Source: Mansonella perstans (lineage: Eukaryota > Nematoda > Chromadorea > Rhabditida > Onchocercidae). From it: a stretch of 28,955 nt of DNA. Numbering within the stretch: position 1 is the first letter of the stretch; every line of letters begins with the position of its first letter. Shown in pieces: positions 1 to 12,700 of this stretch. Location: the NCBI GenBank assembly GCA_037074765.1, contig JBAMDO010000390.1, forward strand, positions 1-28,955, read 5' to 3'. Made by a program: the position numbers and the translations under genes. The notes beneath the pieces are model-generated. The model made no database searches and was not told the origin of the DNA. It saw only the letters and a program-made list of their open reading frames with translations.

Positions 1-275
1 ATTCACGATGATATTTACAAAAATAAGCTTTCTAAAGAATAAAATTATCACACAAAAGCTGGCCTGATTAAAAATGATGTTCCTTATCATTTTTATAGCA
101 TCAATTTCAAACTGATAAGATGATGAATGCTTCAACACATTATATCTATCATTCCATCTAAACAAAGATTTTAAGGCCCATTTTTTCTATGAATAACCTG
201 TTTCATGAGGTGGTTCTTTTTTCTCTTTCTCCTCTCTCTCTCTATATGTATATATATCGAAGGTGACTTTTTTCT

Positions 276-285
276 TTTATTTATT
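276..285 (-). promoter_or_regulatory. Candidate poly(A) signal for gei-8
   Basis: The minus strand reads AATAAATAAA (two overlapping AATAAA hexamers) about 520 nt after the stop codon. It is the first AATAAA I find on the gene strand downstream of the stop, though AATAAA is frequent in DNA this rich in A and T. Confidence 0.4.
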
Positions 286-288
286 TTA

Positions 289-290
<2 letters not shown>

Positions 291-329
<39 letters not shown>

Positions 330-334
330 TATAT
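291..334. repeat. TA dinucleotide microsatellite
   Basis: Uninterrupted or nearly uninterrupted TA repeats of about 40 bp, just beyond the candidate poly(A) signal of gei-8. Confidence 0.9.
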
Positions 335-807
335 AATGTTTAAATAAATAAATAAGTTTGTAGGAAAAAATATGCATGAATAAACAATATATTAAGTAGG
401 AAATAAAATGAAATAAGCAAAAATAGTATTCGACAAAATGGTAGTTATAAAATTGGGCAAATATAAAGAAAGACATATAATTACACCAAAATTTCACTGT
501 TACTATTTTATGTCAAATCAGACTTCAGCCGGAAAAAGATATGAAAATTCGTCAATTTTTTTTTAAAACAGTTAAATGAAAACAAGCAACAAAACGAAAA
601 ACAAAGCTTCCTCAACCTGAAAAAGATAGCTTAACAATATGCAACTCAAGCCAAAATTAAATATCAGTTAAGTTACCAAATGATATAGTTACGGCAGAAA
701 AATTAAATCCTATTTCTTAGCTGTCATAGCAAAACGCTACAACAAGAATTGAAGAAATAAACTAAATAAACGAATATTTTGATTAAAAATGAGAAAACTA
801 ATTAATA

Positions 808-3737
808 TCAATCATCATCATCAGAAAGTGGTTCATAGGTTGGTTGCGGAGGTGGCTTAACAGGTAACGCTGTACTAACACTCGTTGTAATCGCAGTTGT
901 TATTAGACGAGACGGAATAACACTTGTTATCGGTATGTTTTGCGTATTTGGCAAGGAATCATCTGGAGAAGTAACCGATCGAATTGTTGGAGTATGTAGT
1001 GTACCATTTCCATTATCCGGTAAATTCAAAAATGAAAAAAGAGGCAAATTTGTATTCTGATCAGTAGAAGTGTCTGAAATTCATTCGAAAAAAAAATAAA
1101 AGAATTTACATAAGAATCAATAGATTTTGTCCTGGGTTTAAATAAAAACTTCAATCAATTCTCTAAGCTATCAAATTAGTGGTACAACATCATTGTTTTT
1201 ATAAAAAAGCAATTTAAGGATCAAATCTTGAAACGTTTTACTCCAGAATCAAATTTTAAATCTAGCTGATGTGCTGAAATGTCTTTTTCCTAATGGTCTG
1301 GAAATTCGAGTTAAAATTTAAAAAGATTTAATTCATAAATCTGATAAAAACGTCTTTTTTTAAAACATATCCAAATTGGATTGAATCAACAAAAAAATGA
1401 AAAGAAAATGAAAGTGAACCTGTCTGAGATGTAGGTGGAACATCAGAAGTATCAGGCGACAATGGTTCGTAATTGCCAATGGCAATAGATTCTGAACGTT
1501 GCTGATTTTTTACAATGGTGGTTTTGTCTTCGTTCTGCAATTTACCTTTTTTGCAAACTTAATTTTATCAATTTTATTCCTCAAGATCAAATTAGAAAGA
1601 GCGATTCATAATTTATAATCCAATTTAAGTACAAAACAAGGCTGTTAAACTTAAAGACTGCATGTTTTATACAAATTATATATCAAATGTCATAACTTGC
1701 AAAAATTACGATATAATTTGCTTAAGTTTAACAAAACAGTTACAGCTGGCCTGTTTAGCACAAGAAATGCATGGAACGGTACCTCAGCTGTAGTCGTTAT
1801 CGTTTTCGTGCCATCATCATTAGCATCTGTTGTTACATTTGTTACGAGCAGTGAAGGAACCGATACGTTCAAAGTATTTCCAGGTGTAATTGCCGAAGCT
1901 TGGAAAGTTGGCGAAATAGAGGCACTTTGAGATGATACATTAGGAGATAAAACTCTTAGTGTCGACATCTGTAATAATGCAAATTGTTTTTTAAAAATTA
2001 TCTTTGAAAAAATGAAACCACCTACTCCACATAGTGACATCAAAATATGGAACATATAATAAACCAAACTTCAAAGTTAAATCTATGAGATGAAAATATG
2101 ACTGTAATGGACTACTATAACATATGCAAGAAACATTACAAGGACAAAAAAAATTAAAGATGTAAAGCATTTCCTATCATGTTATCCAATCCTAAAATGC
2201 CAGTTTAATGATCAAGAAAGACGCTCTTTTCAATTTTCAGCAAAAAAAATAAAATCATTTCAATGCAGCAGTTATATAATATGCTTATCTTAAAAAAGCA
2301 CTATGCGCTATTAGCTAAATGGTAAAATTTCAATTTAAAAAACTTGGGAAAAGTCGTATGCTAATTAACCCTAACATTGATTGTTGAATACCATTTTAGC
2401 TGTCTCCTTTTTGTCCAATCCCATGTTTCTTTCATTAAATGTTTCACTTAAAACAATTTTGATGGATGGATCTTCCGTCATACATCCACCTTCACATTCA
2501 TCTTATCAGTACTAAATTCAGAAAAAATTCTACGCAGGATTTTTTAGCTTTTTCAAAAGTTGTTTACAAAGTACGCAAAGAATTTTAGTACTAGCAAAAT
2601 TTCAGAAACCTGGAAGGGAGACGAAGTAGTAGGTGGTGTTGGTATGCGTAAACTTGATGAATTACGTGGCGAAACATGTGTTGAATGTGAACTTGACAGA
2701 TTTGGATTGATGGAAAGGGGTGTTCGCGGTGAAACGAGAGCGGAAACTGGAGCGTGTACCCCAGATGTATAACTGCTTACAGAGCTTACGGCTGGACATC
2801 CAAGGATGGTAGTCGTAGGAGGTCCATGCGGAGAAGCAGCTGCAGTATTTGGAACAGAAGTGGAGTGCGATGGTGAAAATCTCGCTTGATGTTGTTGTGG
2901 CAATGCGGGCACAAAGTGGGGAAAGTGATGCTGTTGCTGAGCTGGAGATGTTCGAGATATGGATAATGTTGCCGTTGAAGCAGCAAGTAATTGCGAATGT
3001 GGAGATAGAGGAGGAGAGTTATTAGACGTGGTGGTACAACCAAAATGCGCAGCTATGCTGGCCGCCGGTGAGCCGACATGTTTTTGACTTGTTGCAGACG
3101 TTTTCACACTTGGTGCATGATGAACATCGGATAAAGGTGGAAGATACACAGTATGAATACCTGAAAATTCGTTAATGGAGAAATTTTTGAAATGAGTCAA
3201 AAAAATCAAATCATTGTTTCATGTCATTGCTATCTCAAAATCTGTCACATTCCCAATTCGTCATAACTAAAAAATCGAGCTGAAAAACTTGAGACAATTT
3301 AAATGCTTTCCATTTATTTGGATTTGAAAAAAAAAATACAGTTTAAATTGCAAAAATACCTGATTTCCGTTTAATTTCACAGCTACTCTGTGTAATCCGA
3401 CGATCGGAACGATTAAATTCTTCGTTGAATGGCATATTATGGCAGTGTGTACGCAACAGATGTGACGTTTGTCCTGAGTCAAACATTGTGCTGTCGAGTC
3501 CTATAAAGACAGCATACATTTAGAGTCATCCATATGTCCCATTACATTCCGGTACTGTTTTAAACATCGATACATCACTGATATCAAGAGATCAAATAAA
3601 ACATAAGAGAAACCCTCTTCTATAAAAATTACAAAGCATTAACCTTTTCGACACATGACGGAGTCAACACGTGAGCGCCTATTTGTTGTGTATCCTTCAA
3701 GCATAGCCGGGTCACTTGAAGTGCTCATTCCAGCAAG
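808..3737 (-). other. gei-8: gei-8 exons 25-30: Ser/Thr/Pro-rich C-terminal region ending in an LSD motif
   Basis: Exons 3644-3737, 3360-3500, 2610-3160, 1783-1968, 1420-1534 and 808-1073 encode residues 1446-1895. Exon 26 reads in the frame NMPFNEEFNRSDRRI, not the longer open frame on the same strand, because only this frame joins both neighbours in phase. Exon 27 is low-complexity Ser/Pro/His (SPRTPLSINP, STSVPNTAAASPHGPP). The last exon ends TYEPLSDDDD and stop, matching the vertebrate YETLSDSD/E tail that binds the SPOC domain of SHARP. A partial copy, NYEPLSPD, lies in exon 29 (residues 1790-1797). A loose CoRNR-like motif, ITSVIPSRL, is at 1856-1864. Confidence 0.85.
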
Positions 3738-6700
3738 CTGCAAAATAATCTTGTTAGCAAAGTTCAGGTAGATTTAACTTTTTTTGAAAGTCTCAAATAC
3801 TTTATTCATATTTTACTCGCAGTATAGCAAGACAGCATGAACTGCGCGGGAGTGAACTTTTGGGTGAAGACAATTCCAAAAACTTAAAAAACATTATTCG
3901 TTTGAATTTAAATCGCTTTTTCTAATTTTCTAAATATTTCTCAGATAGTCTGTCTTCTTACAGCTGAAAAGAACACATAATTCATCAGGACAATCAATTT
4001 CAAACTAAGCCTAAATATGTGCTTAAATAAGAAATGCACTGCTTTGAACAAGATGTCAATATTTACTCGTCCTTCAATTGCTGTTGCAAGCGCAGAATCA
4101 TTCAAAGTTCGTTTTATGCCGATCAAACTCTGCCCTGTCTGTGTTGAAGATGGAGCAACTCCCATCCTGGTTACCGATGGAGGAAATTCCTTCATAGCAC
4201 CTTTGCTTATGGGAGCCCCAGTGGCAGTAGTATTCTCATCGCCCCTGACTATTACTCCAGAAGAACTAGCAGAGGCTAATGTATTTCTTCCTGAAAAATC
4301 ATACAAAAAGATATTACTGAAGACATAAGCACTCAAATTTTAATTTAGAAAAATTTGAGAAATAAGAAGTCACCTTATAAGAGCACAGTTTTGAATGTAG
4401 CTTGCAAATTTTTTAAATAAGCCAAGGAACAAGAATGTGATAAAAAACTAACCACTAAGTGCCTTTAAACCTTCATCATAAGCTCGCAAATAATGCTGCA
4501 TTGCTGTGCGTCGTTCCTTAAGACGTTCTATGGTTTGCAAATGAACATGAGCAGCTTCGCTATCCTGCGATCGCACAGCACGTGGATATTCAATTTGCGA
4601 GACTCGACTTAATTCGTCATTCATACGGGCTTCTTCCTCAAACGTTCCAAAAATTCATTCAAAATAAGCATTTTCCAGAATGTATTTAATTAAAATAATA
4701 GAAGTAAATCATGCAATCAAAACGTCACTTTTGACAAAATTCAAGTTCACCACTTTCCAATCGACAGGTTAATGAATATATCGGACATTTTTTTCATAGA
4801 TGTAATCTTTTTTTGTTGATGTACTATTTTTGTGTTGATATAAATATCACTTTGCTGATATACAACATAAATTATTCAAAACACAACTTACTTCTACAAC
4901 ACGTCGTCGCTGCTGCTCTATATAACGGATTTCTTCCTGCTAAAAGAGTCGGAATGAATATTTCTTTGGCTATTTCTAAGATGAATTACCATAAATTAAT
5001 TATTATTTCTACTATTACTCCGGTAATATTATTTCTACTATTACTCCGGTATAACTGATTTGAAGCAATAAACGTAGGAATTAATCGGAAAAATTTTGTG
5101 CGTCTTTCTAATGAGTGATCAATAATTTCTTCACCTAGCTGACCCATCTCAGAGTTACCTGCCATCGTATTCGCCTTGCAGTCAATGCAAGCATTCGCTG
5201 CATTTTTTTTTTTTTGTTTCACAGCTAATGTTAAGTAAACTCTCACAACCCTTATCTCCTGATTCTGCGCGGAAAAAAGGATAAAGAGATTATCTATTGT
5301 CTCACTACAGCGCTAGCAAAAATTATTATATAATATATCTTACAAGTTTTTGCTGTGCCTCCAACTGTCGCACACTTTCATCTAGCTCTTTACGCATTTG
5401 TTCAGCATTACGGAAATCATTGTAGAGTTGAGAAGCCGTTGACGAAAGTGGCTGCACGTTTGTACGTTGCGGCTCTGTGCTACCTGATGCCACTCTGCTT
5501 GGTATATTTGTAGATATTGCTGCTGATGCAGTTGCTGTTGCAATAAGCTGTTTCGCTTGTTTTTGTTGTTGCTCAACATTTGTTTGAGTACTTAAATGAG
5601 CTGCAACTGATGGATGTACATTTGTAGACGCTGCAGCTGCAGCTAACAAAGTATTTGCCGCTGCATTACGTTGCATGTTGACTGTTTGGGATAATGCCTG
5701 TTGCTGTTGTTGTTGTAACGGCTTTATATTAGTTGATTGCTGCATAAGTTGTTGCCATAACTGCAAAAATAATTTATGTAGAGTGAATTTTTTAAGTTTC
5801 GTAGAAATGATTTTAAAAAATAGCAGTTCAAAAAGAACTCGCAAAAATTAAATTTTTTGTGCTAATAGAAATAACGCCGAAAAAACATTCTTTCATTTTT
5901 TTCCCAGAAATCTAAAACTGACCAGAAGTTTTGCTTGATCACTTGCTAATGCATTTATTTGCTGTTGCTGATGACTACTCTGCATCTGCTGTTGTTGTTG
6001 TTGCTCAGAAAGACCCAAAGCTAATGCCTGTTGCCGATACTGGTCAACTACAGTGCTTGCTAAAAAAAATCTAATAGTACTCCAAATTTTTTCTGTTAGT
6101 TTTTAATTGACTTACTCAACTTCTCACCTATAACGAACAGTTTAAAAGAAACAGTAAAATAATAGGTGAATGGGAAAAACTATATTTGAAGAAGGAAACC
6201 TCGGAGTGCGGCTAATCGACGTTCATATTCATGCTGTTGTGCAGCTTGCTGCATTATTTTCACTGTCATCGCATACTGCAAAAAAATCTTATTAAAAATT
6301 CCTGGATCAGGAGATACAAACTGCATATTTGACAAAATTTTCAGATTTTATCGAGGAGAAAAATAAAAAGCTCGCCTGCATGGTAGGATCCATTGCAGCT
6401 AACTGATTGTAGAAAGCAGCCAACGACGACATATTTGGGTCGGGAGTAGCAGCAGGAAATGCAGCAGCAGCTGCTGCTGCCAAAGAATTCTGCAAAAAAG
6501 GAAGTGCAGCAGCTGCATTTGCATTAGACTGCAATGTTGGTGTTGGGATTGCTGGCGTGGAACTTGTCGCAATATTACTGGCTGCTGCTAAAGATGTACC
6601 AGCCCCGACTGTTCCAGTAGAAAGCATTTGCATTTGCTTCATTTTTTCCAGCAATAAATCATTATTGGGGGTTGATGATGATGGTGGTCTCATTAAAGGT

Positions 6701-9700
6701 GTTCCTTAAAAAAAAGTAAAATTCACTGAGCTAAATTCAAGTTTCGTTAAATATCAGCAATTTGAAAACGAAGTAAAAAAAAATTAAGTCAACATTGCAT
6801 TCCTAATTAGAATAAAAGTAGATGTTTCATTTCGGAAAAATGACACAAAGTCAACATGTTACATTTATGCTACTTCAAAATGGAATTTCCAACAATCTCA
6901 TCAAAAAACAAATCTTTCGAAATGAAGTATCTGTATGCTGAGGGAAATTTTTTAATAAAATAAGAAAAAGAATTGGAACCTTGGGTGATTGAACCTCTGA
7001 CAATATGTGCAGATGAAACCGACTGAGTGACTGCTGAAGTTGATGATCTCGTCATTGAAACTGAACATTGAGGTAATCTATCGTTTTCTATCTTGAAAAG
7101 CATTTCAATTATCAAGAGAAATAAAATTTGCAAGAAAATGAATTTCTTATTATCTTCATCAAATCGTACATATATGCTTGAATATTATTATTACTCAAAC
7201 ATAAAATTATTCGTATTCGTTACTCAAGTAATGAGCCTTCTCGATTAAGCAACTACATTTGTAGCGGCATAACAATCTATTATAACTTACAGGAATTAAA
7301 AGATCAGTCTGCTTCCTAGTTCACTTAGAATCGACATATTAACGATCAACTGATCTACATCAGCGAAGCACTACTCTTTTGCCTAATACCCTGCATTTCG
7401 AGATGTACATGAACGTTATTAATTACGATATGCTAGGATTTAATAGTCGCATCAGTTTTCTTGAAAAAATTTAGAATTTTAATTTTTTTTTTGAATCATA
7501 CCTGAACAGATGATCGGGCAGGCATCGAATCCGGAGTGGAGGAAGTAAGTGTTGCAAGCAGTGCACTTCCAACAAAGGATGATTGTGGCGGTATGGGTGC
7601 TGTTTTTGTGACATCATTCATATTCGAAAAATCCGACGGGAAGGAAGCATTTGCATCAGATTTTTGACATGTCAAAGAAGATGACATGACTTCTTGCTCT
7701 TCTTTCACTTGTGGTAAATGGGATAAAATCGCTTCAGAACCTAGTCCAGAAGTACCACGAAATCTCGGTTTATACAAATGTGTGGACGGTGATTTTACGA
7801 CTGGAGGTAGTAAAATCACACAATCATCCTGATTGGTTACTTCATCAGCGCTTAACATTGTACTGCTCTCACCGCTAAATTTTTGCATAATATGACAAAA
7901 TTATGGACAAGAAATTTATTGAAAATTTTTGCATATTTAATGAGGCATCGAGAAGGCTTATAAAGAACAAAAATAACAATCATTATCAAGAGAAATGATT
8001 TTAATCAGTTTCTAACCATCGTGTCGTTTTTAGTTCCACATTCTTTTCAGAAAATTTTCAATAATTTATTCAATAATCTTTTCTCTAAGTAATTAAAAGG
8101 AAAAACCTACAGAACGGAGAGCGGTTCAGCTTCAGTAATATCATTATTATTATTAACCGCAACAAGAGCTTGCTGTAACTGCGAATTATCTCTATCATCT
8201 TCACTAACATCATCTTCGCTTTCTACTTCTTTTTTGACACTTTCCATAGCATGAATCTTTTCATACTGCTCTCGACATTGCTAAATTGAAAATAGTTCGC
8301 TAGGATGACAAGAGTGAACGGACTTAAACTTCATTATCAAATCATAACTTCGTTTGTTTTCAGAACTACTTTTACTGTTTAATTCCATGATTAACATACC
8401 TTAGCAGCATATTTATTACCCAATTTTTCAGCTACGCCATCCCAATTTTCCCCATCCATTGAATTGACTGCGGCGCATAATTTCTCTACTTCTTCACTAC
8501 TCCAAACAACAGCAGAAGATTTCTTCCATAAACCCATTTCTTCTTCCAATTCACCAGCGATAAGCTGAAAAAGTTGCATTGCTCTATAAAAATATTTAGA
8601 AAATTACAAAACTCCTCATTAAAATTTCTGCAGTTTTGCACAACTCATTATTTCTCTGCATAATTAATAATAAAACGAAAAAAACCGAATCATTAAAGGA
8701 CAGCCTAAAATTAGAACAAAACCAGAATGGTACTGAACTGAAACATCAGGAAATAAATGAAGATGACTTAAGAAAAAAGTCTGGCTAGGAATGCAAAATA
8801 AAAGTAACTTGGAATCACTCAAAACAATACTGTGGAATCTTGTAATTTTGCATCATTCTTTATATCTTTAAAGTTTCACCATGTCCAATTGTTTCGAGAT
8901 CTTCTTATGGCAAGCAGGACAACATTTTAAAATATCTTCCGGTATCAACATTTGATACATTAAAAACTGTTTCTGTTCATCCGTTATCAGTTTCCATTTC
9001 ACTGGCATTGGTCGTGTTGGCTTCACTTTTCGACGTGGATTGTGACAAGTACCAATTTGACAACGTCTAAAGTACGGTTACATATTTCATATATTCCGAA
9101 AAGAAGAAAAATTCCGGAATCTAACAAATGAAAATGAATTTTTCCAAAAAGTATTCAGATTAAACGCATACGTCACAGTTTTTGGTTTAATCCCCTTCGC
9201 TTTACACTTCTGGCATACAGAAATATCAATTTCATTCGCTGAACTAGCATCGTAACCGGATGCATCCAATGTTAAACGAGTTAATATTCGACCAGTATTA
9301 GAACCACTACTCATTTTGGCTTTGCAAATACAGCACTCAAGTTCCCGTGAACCAATGACTAAAACTGCATCAAAAATTGAGACTAAAACTTTTATACAGA
9401 ACAGTTTGACACATGTATGACTGCTGAAATCTAAACACAGTTCAAATACCAAATATAAGTGCACCAATTCCTCATAAAGCTAAAATGTGAACCAGCATTT
9501 TTTCTAGCTATACAAAGGACTGCAACATGACTTGGGAATTTTTAATTTCTATTTTAATAAAAGGCACAACAATATACTCAACTCTATGCTTAACTGTCAA
9601 AGTTAATTTAACTGTCAAGTTAACTATATGTCTATAAATTAAAAATCTGTGATCACAAACTGATACATTTACATCATAATGGAGTCTACATAGCTTATTA

Positions 9701-12700
9701 GCACCAGAGATGTGGAACAGTAAGACTAAGACGCTCGGATAATTTTTTCCAGAGACTTCTTTGTCACTGGAGAATTACTCCCTCATAAAAATATTTCAGT
9801 GTTGAGATTTCTTAAATTTTGATTTATTTAAGAAAGAATTTAAGAAAAACTGATTTAAGAAAACATAATGACAAAAGAAAAAGTTTACTCGTGATATCGT
9901 TGGCATCTTGTGGTGCTTTTAGTGCTACTTCTTCGAGTCGTGGCATTACTGGTGGTTTGTAACTTCTTGGTGGTTTCTTTCGCTTCTTTCCCATCAATGC
10001 TTTGTAGTTTTGACGCTTTTTAGTTAAGTAGTAGTATAAAACGCAATCTTTTACACTTTTTCGATCTAGAAATTCTGCTATCGCCGCAAAATTTTTGCCA
10101 TATGTAACAATTTGCTCCCTGAAAGTCTGGAAAAAAGCCGATGGCGTCAAAACGAATATTTTTTTTTAAACTTTTATTGAGCATATTTTGAAAAAAATAA
10201 TGATAGCAATGATGCGACGGGAAAATTACAGAATTAAAAATCTTGTCTTACTTTTTTTTCATCATCTGTCCATTTTCCCAAAAAATATTCGATATGTGCA
10301 TTATGATCTTCCAGTGCATCTACGACAACTCCATTCAAATCGATGTAAAATGGTGCACTGCGCAACCTTGAATTCATCATCATTGGCGGTAATACAGCAG
10401 CTGCACGCCGCCTTTTATATTCGTCATCCTGTAATTAAACCTAAATACCACAATTAATGTAGTATTATCGAAAGCATAAAGTAAAAGCAAGTTTTCGGAA
10501 CCATTCCCAAAAGCAAAGATTGAAATCAGTGCATAGCACAAAAACCTAACCTAAAGAATTATGGTAAGAAAATATTACAAGACAAAACAAATGCATGTCA
10601 AAACATTTATTTGCACTTTCACGATTATACATCCCACTCCTCACTAATAACTCTATTAAACACATTCTGTTTCTTTTCCTTATCAACAAGCAGTCCTTGG
10701 TAAGAGTCTAAGTATCTGGGCTCATTTCATATGCTAATACACTAAGCTTTCAATTCTTCGCCTATTTCCATGAATTCAAAAAATCGAATCGTTCAGATCA
10801 CCAAGTATTTACCGCCGCTATCCTACCAGCTAAACCCTAGCAATTCCAATTTGAGATATAAGTTAGCCTAATAATTATAAAAATTTTGTTTGCAACTATT
10901 TTTACCTGTTCCAACTGCTCTGCGGATAAAAGCCCAATTCTCCCACACCGCTCTCGTTCTTCTCGTGCTTTTTTCAATTCGGGAAATGTTTTCTCAAATA
11001 TTTCGCGATGTTTCTCGTCACGAGCACTGCAAAACATAAAACAAAAAGTAGGGAAAAAGATTACTGTTCTAATTCAAAAAGACTTAATTATATTCTATTT
11101 CGAGAGGCAAATAGTAAATACTAATAAGCATTAGCAATGAAGCAGAAAACTTACACTTTTTTCTGACTTTTGCAGTACCTTTCATCTTTTTTCAACCATT
11201 CTGCATACATTACATTATATTTTTCAGCTTGATATTTTTCAGCCAGCAAATCATTTTGCCGATGCTCCGTTAGCATTTTGACTAAATAAGGCTTTACTGT
11301 TTTGTATCGCTCAATCGTTTGCTGCACTAAGGGACAATCCCATGGATTTCGATATTGTGGCTAAAAGTTCGATTAGTTAATTGAAGAAAGTACGAAATCC
11401 CATGATCAAGTTAAAATGAGGTTTATTAAAATGATAAGCATCATAATACAATGCTGCAAATCACAAATGTGTACTATTTCATGTTAATCTGTATTGTTTC
11501 AGATATAAAGTAAAACTTTATGACAGAATGACGCTATAATTTGGTCATTCTTAAATATATTATGCCTCTCTGTAACCTATTTATCTAGATTAAACACTAT
11601 GAAAACATTTTTTTTAGTTCTATTCATTCCTCATTTACATATATATATTTCGTTGCAAGCACATTCAAAATTGAAAAATTCCCTCATTGAAAAAATTACA
11701 CAGAAAAACTTACAGATAAATACATTATAAAAATTACTTTAACAAATCTTATACTACCTAGTTAATATGAAAACGTCCTCTTTAAATTTTTTATTGATTA
11801 TAATTTTACTAAGAGCTCTGGTGTTATACGAGTTTCTCAGTATTGGAAGTCAAATCAGCAAAATGACTGGTGTCCAATAATCTCATACCATTGTATTTTT
11901 TTAATCAAGCAAATGAAATCGATAAAAAATTTACGCATCAGTAAACTTGCGGATAAAATAAATATATTATTTAGCAATGAACTCACAATTGTTGCAGCTG
12001 AAGGTGCCAGAAGAGCAGGCATTTGACTTTCAGAACGAAATGCTTTCTTTCGATTTTCAGCATAGATTCTTTCAACCAGATTCATCGAACCGATATCTTC
12101 AGCAGTGTCATCGTTTTCTTTATCGTTATCAGTGTTATCACTCGATATCTTAGCCAATTCATTTTCGTATTGTTCCTACAATCAACGAGATGCAACGTAC
12201 AGTAATTAATAACACTAATAATTAACAATATCAGCCATAATAACAATAACAGTGATAATAATAGCTATAATAATGAAAATAAATAATAACAATAATAATA
12301 ATAATAATCATAACAATTATAACAGTGATAAAGTTAAGTATCTACTGACTTTAGTTCCTCTTATACTCCTTTCTGACATTCTTATTACTATGTTTCTAAT
12401 TACGTTATGATGACTGAAATAAGCGACTGACAGGAAAATTATTTAATTAGATTATGAGCCATTTTATAATTTACGTTGATTCTTCAATAAAAACTATACA
12501 TTAATTTTATTTTCAAATAAAAACTAAAAACTATACATTAATTTTATTTTCAAATAAAAACTATCATGAATACTTTTTTCCGTTGTATAATAGTAATCTG
12601 GCTATCGACAAGCTTTTTTTCTTTTTCAACTGCTTCTAAATGGTCAGTGATTGAATTCTTCTTGCGTTCCGTTGTTTCGTCAGCAATCGTGTTGGAATCA

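Larger units (their letters stand above)
1..807. other. 3' flank and probable 3' UTR of gei-8
   Basis: No coding sequence is supported here. The stretch next to the stop codon is probably the 3' UTR on the minus strand, running to the candidate poly(A) signal near 276-285. Beyond that are pyrimidine-rich and TA-rich simple sequences. The open frame at 171-497 on the minus strand is made of Tyr/Ile from the TA repeat and is not taken as a gene. Confidence 0.5.

Noticed and set aside
3267..3482. Minus-strand open frame MTQDKRHICC... as the coding frame of this exon
   Set aside because: It does not join either neighbour in phase. The shifted frame (NMPFNEEFNRSDRRI) fits both splice junctions.
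4986..5246. Minus-strand open frame of 86 residues as a single exon
   Set aside because: It crosses a good donor and acceptor. Only the 39-nt piece 5159-5197, in another frame, continues the coiled coil in phase.
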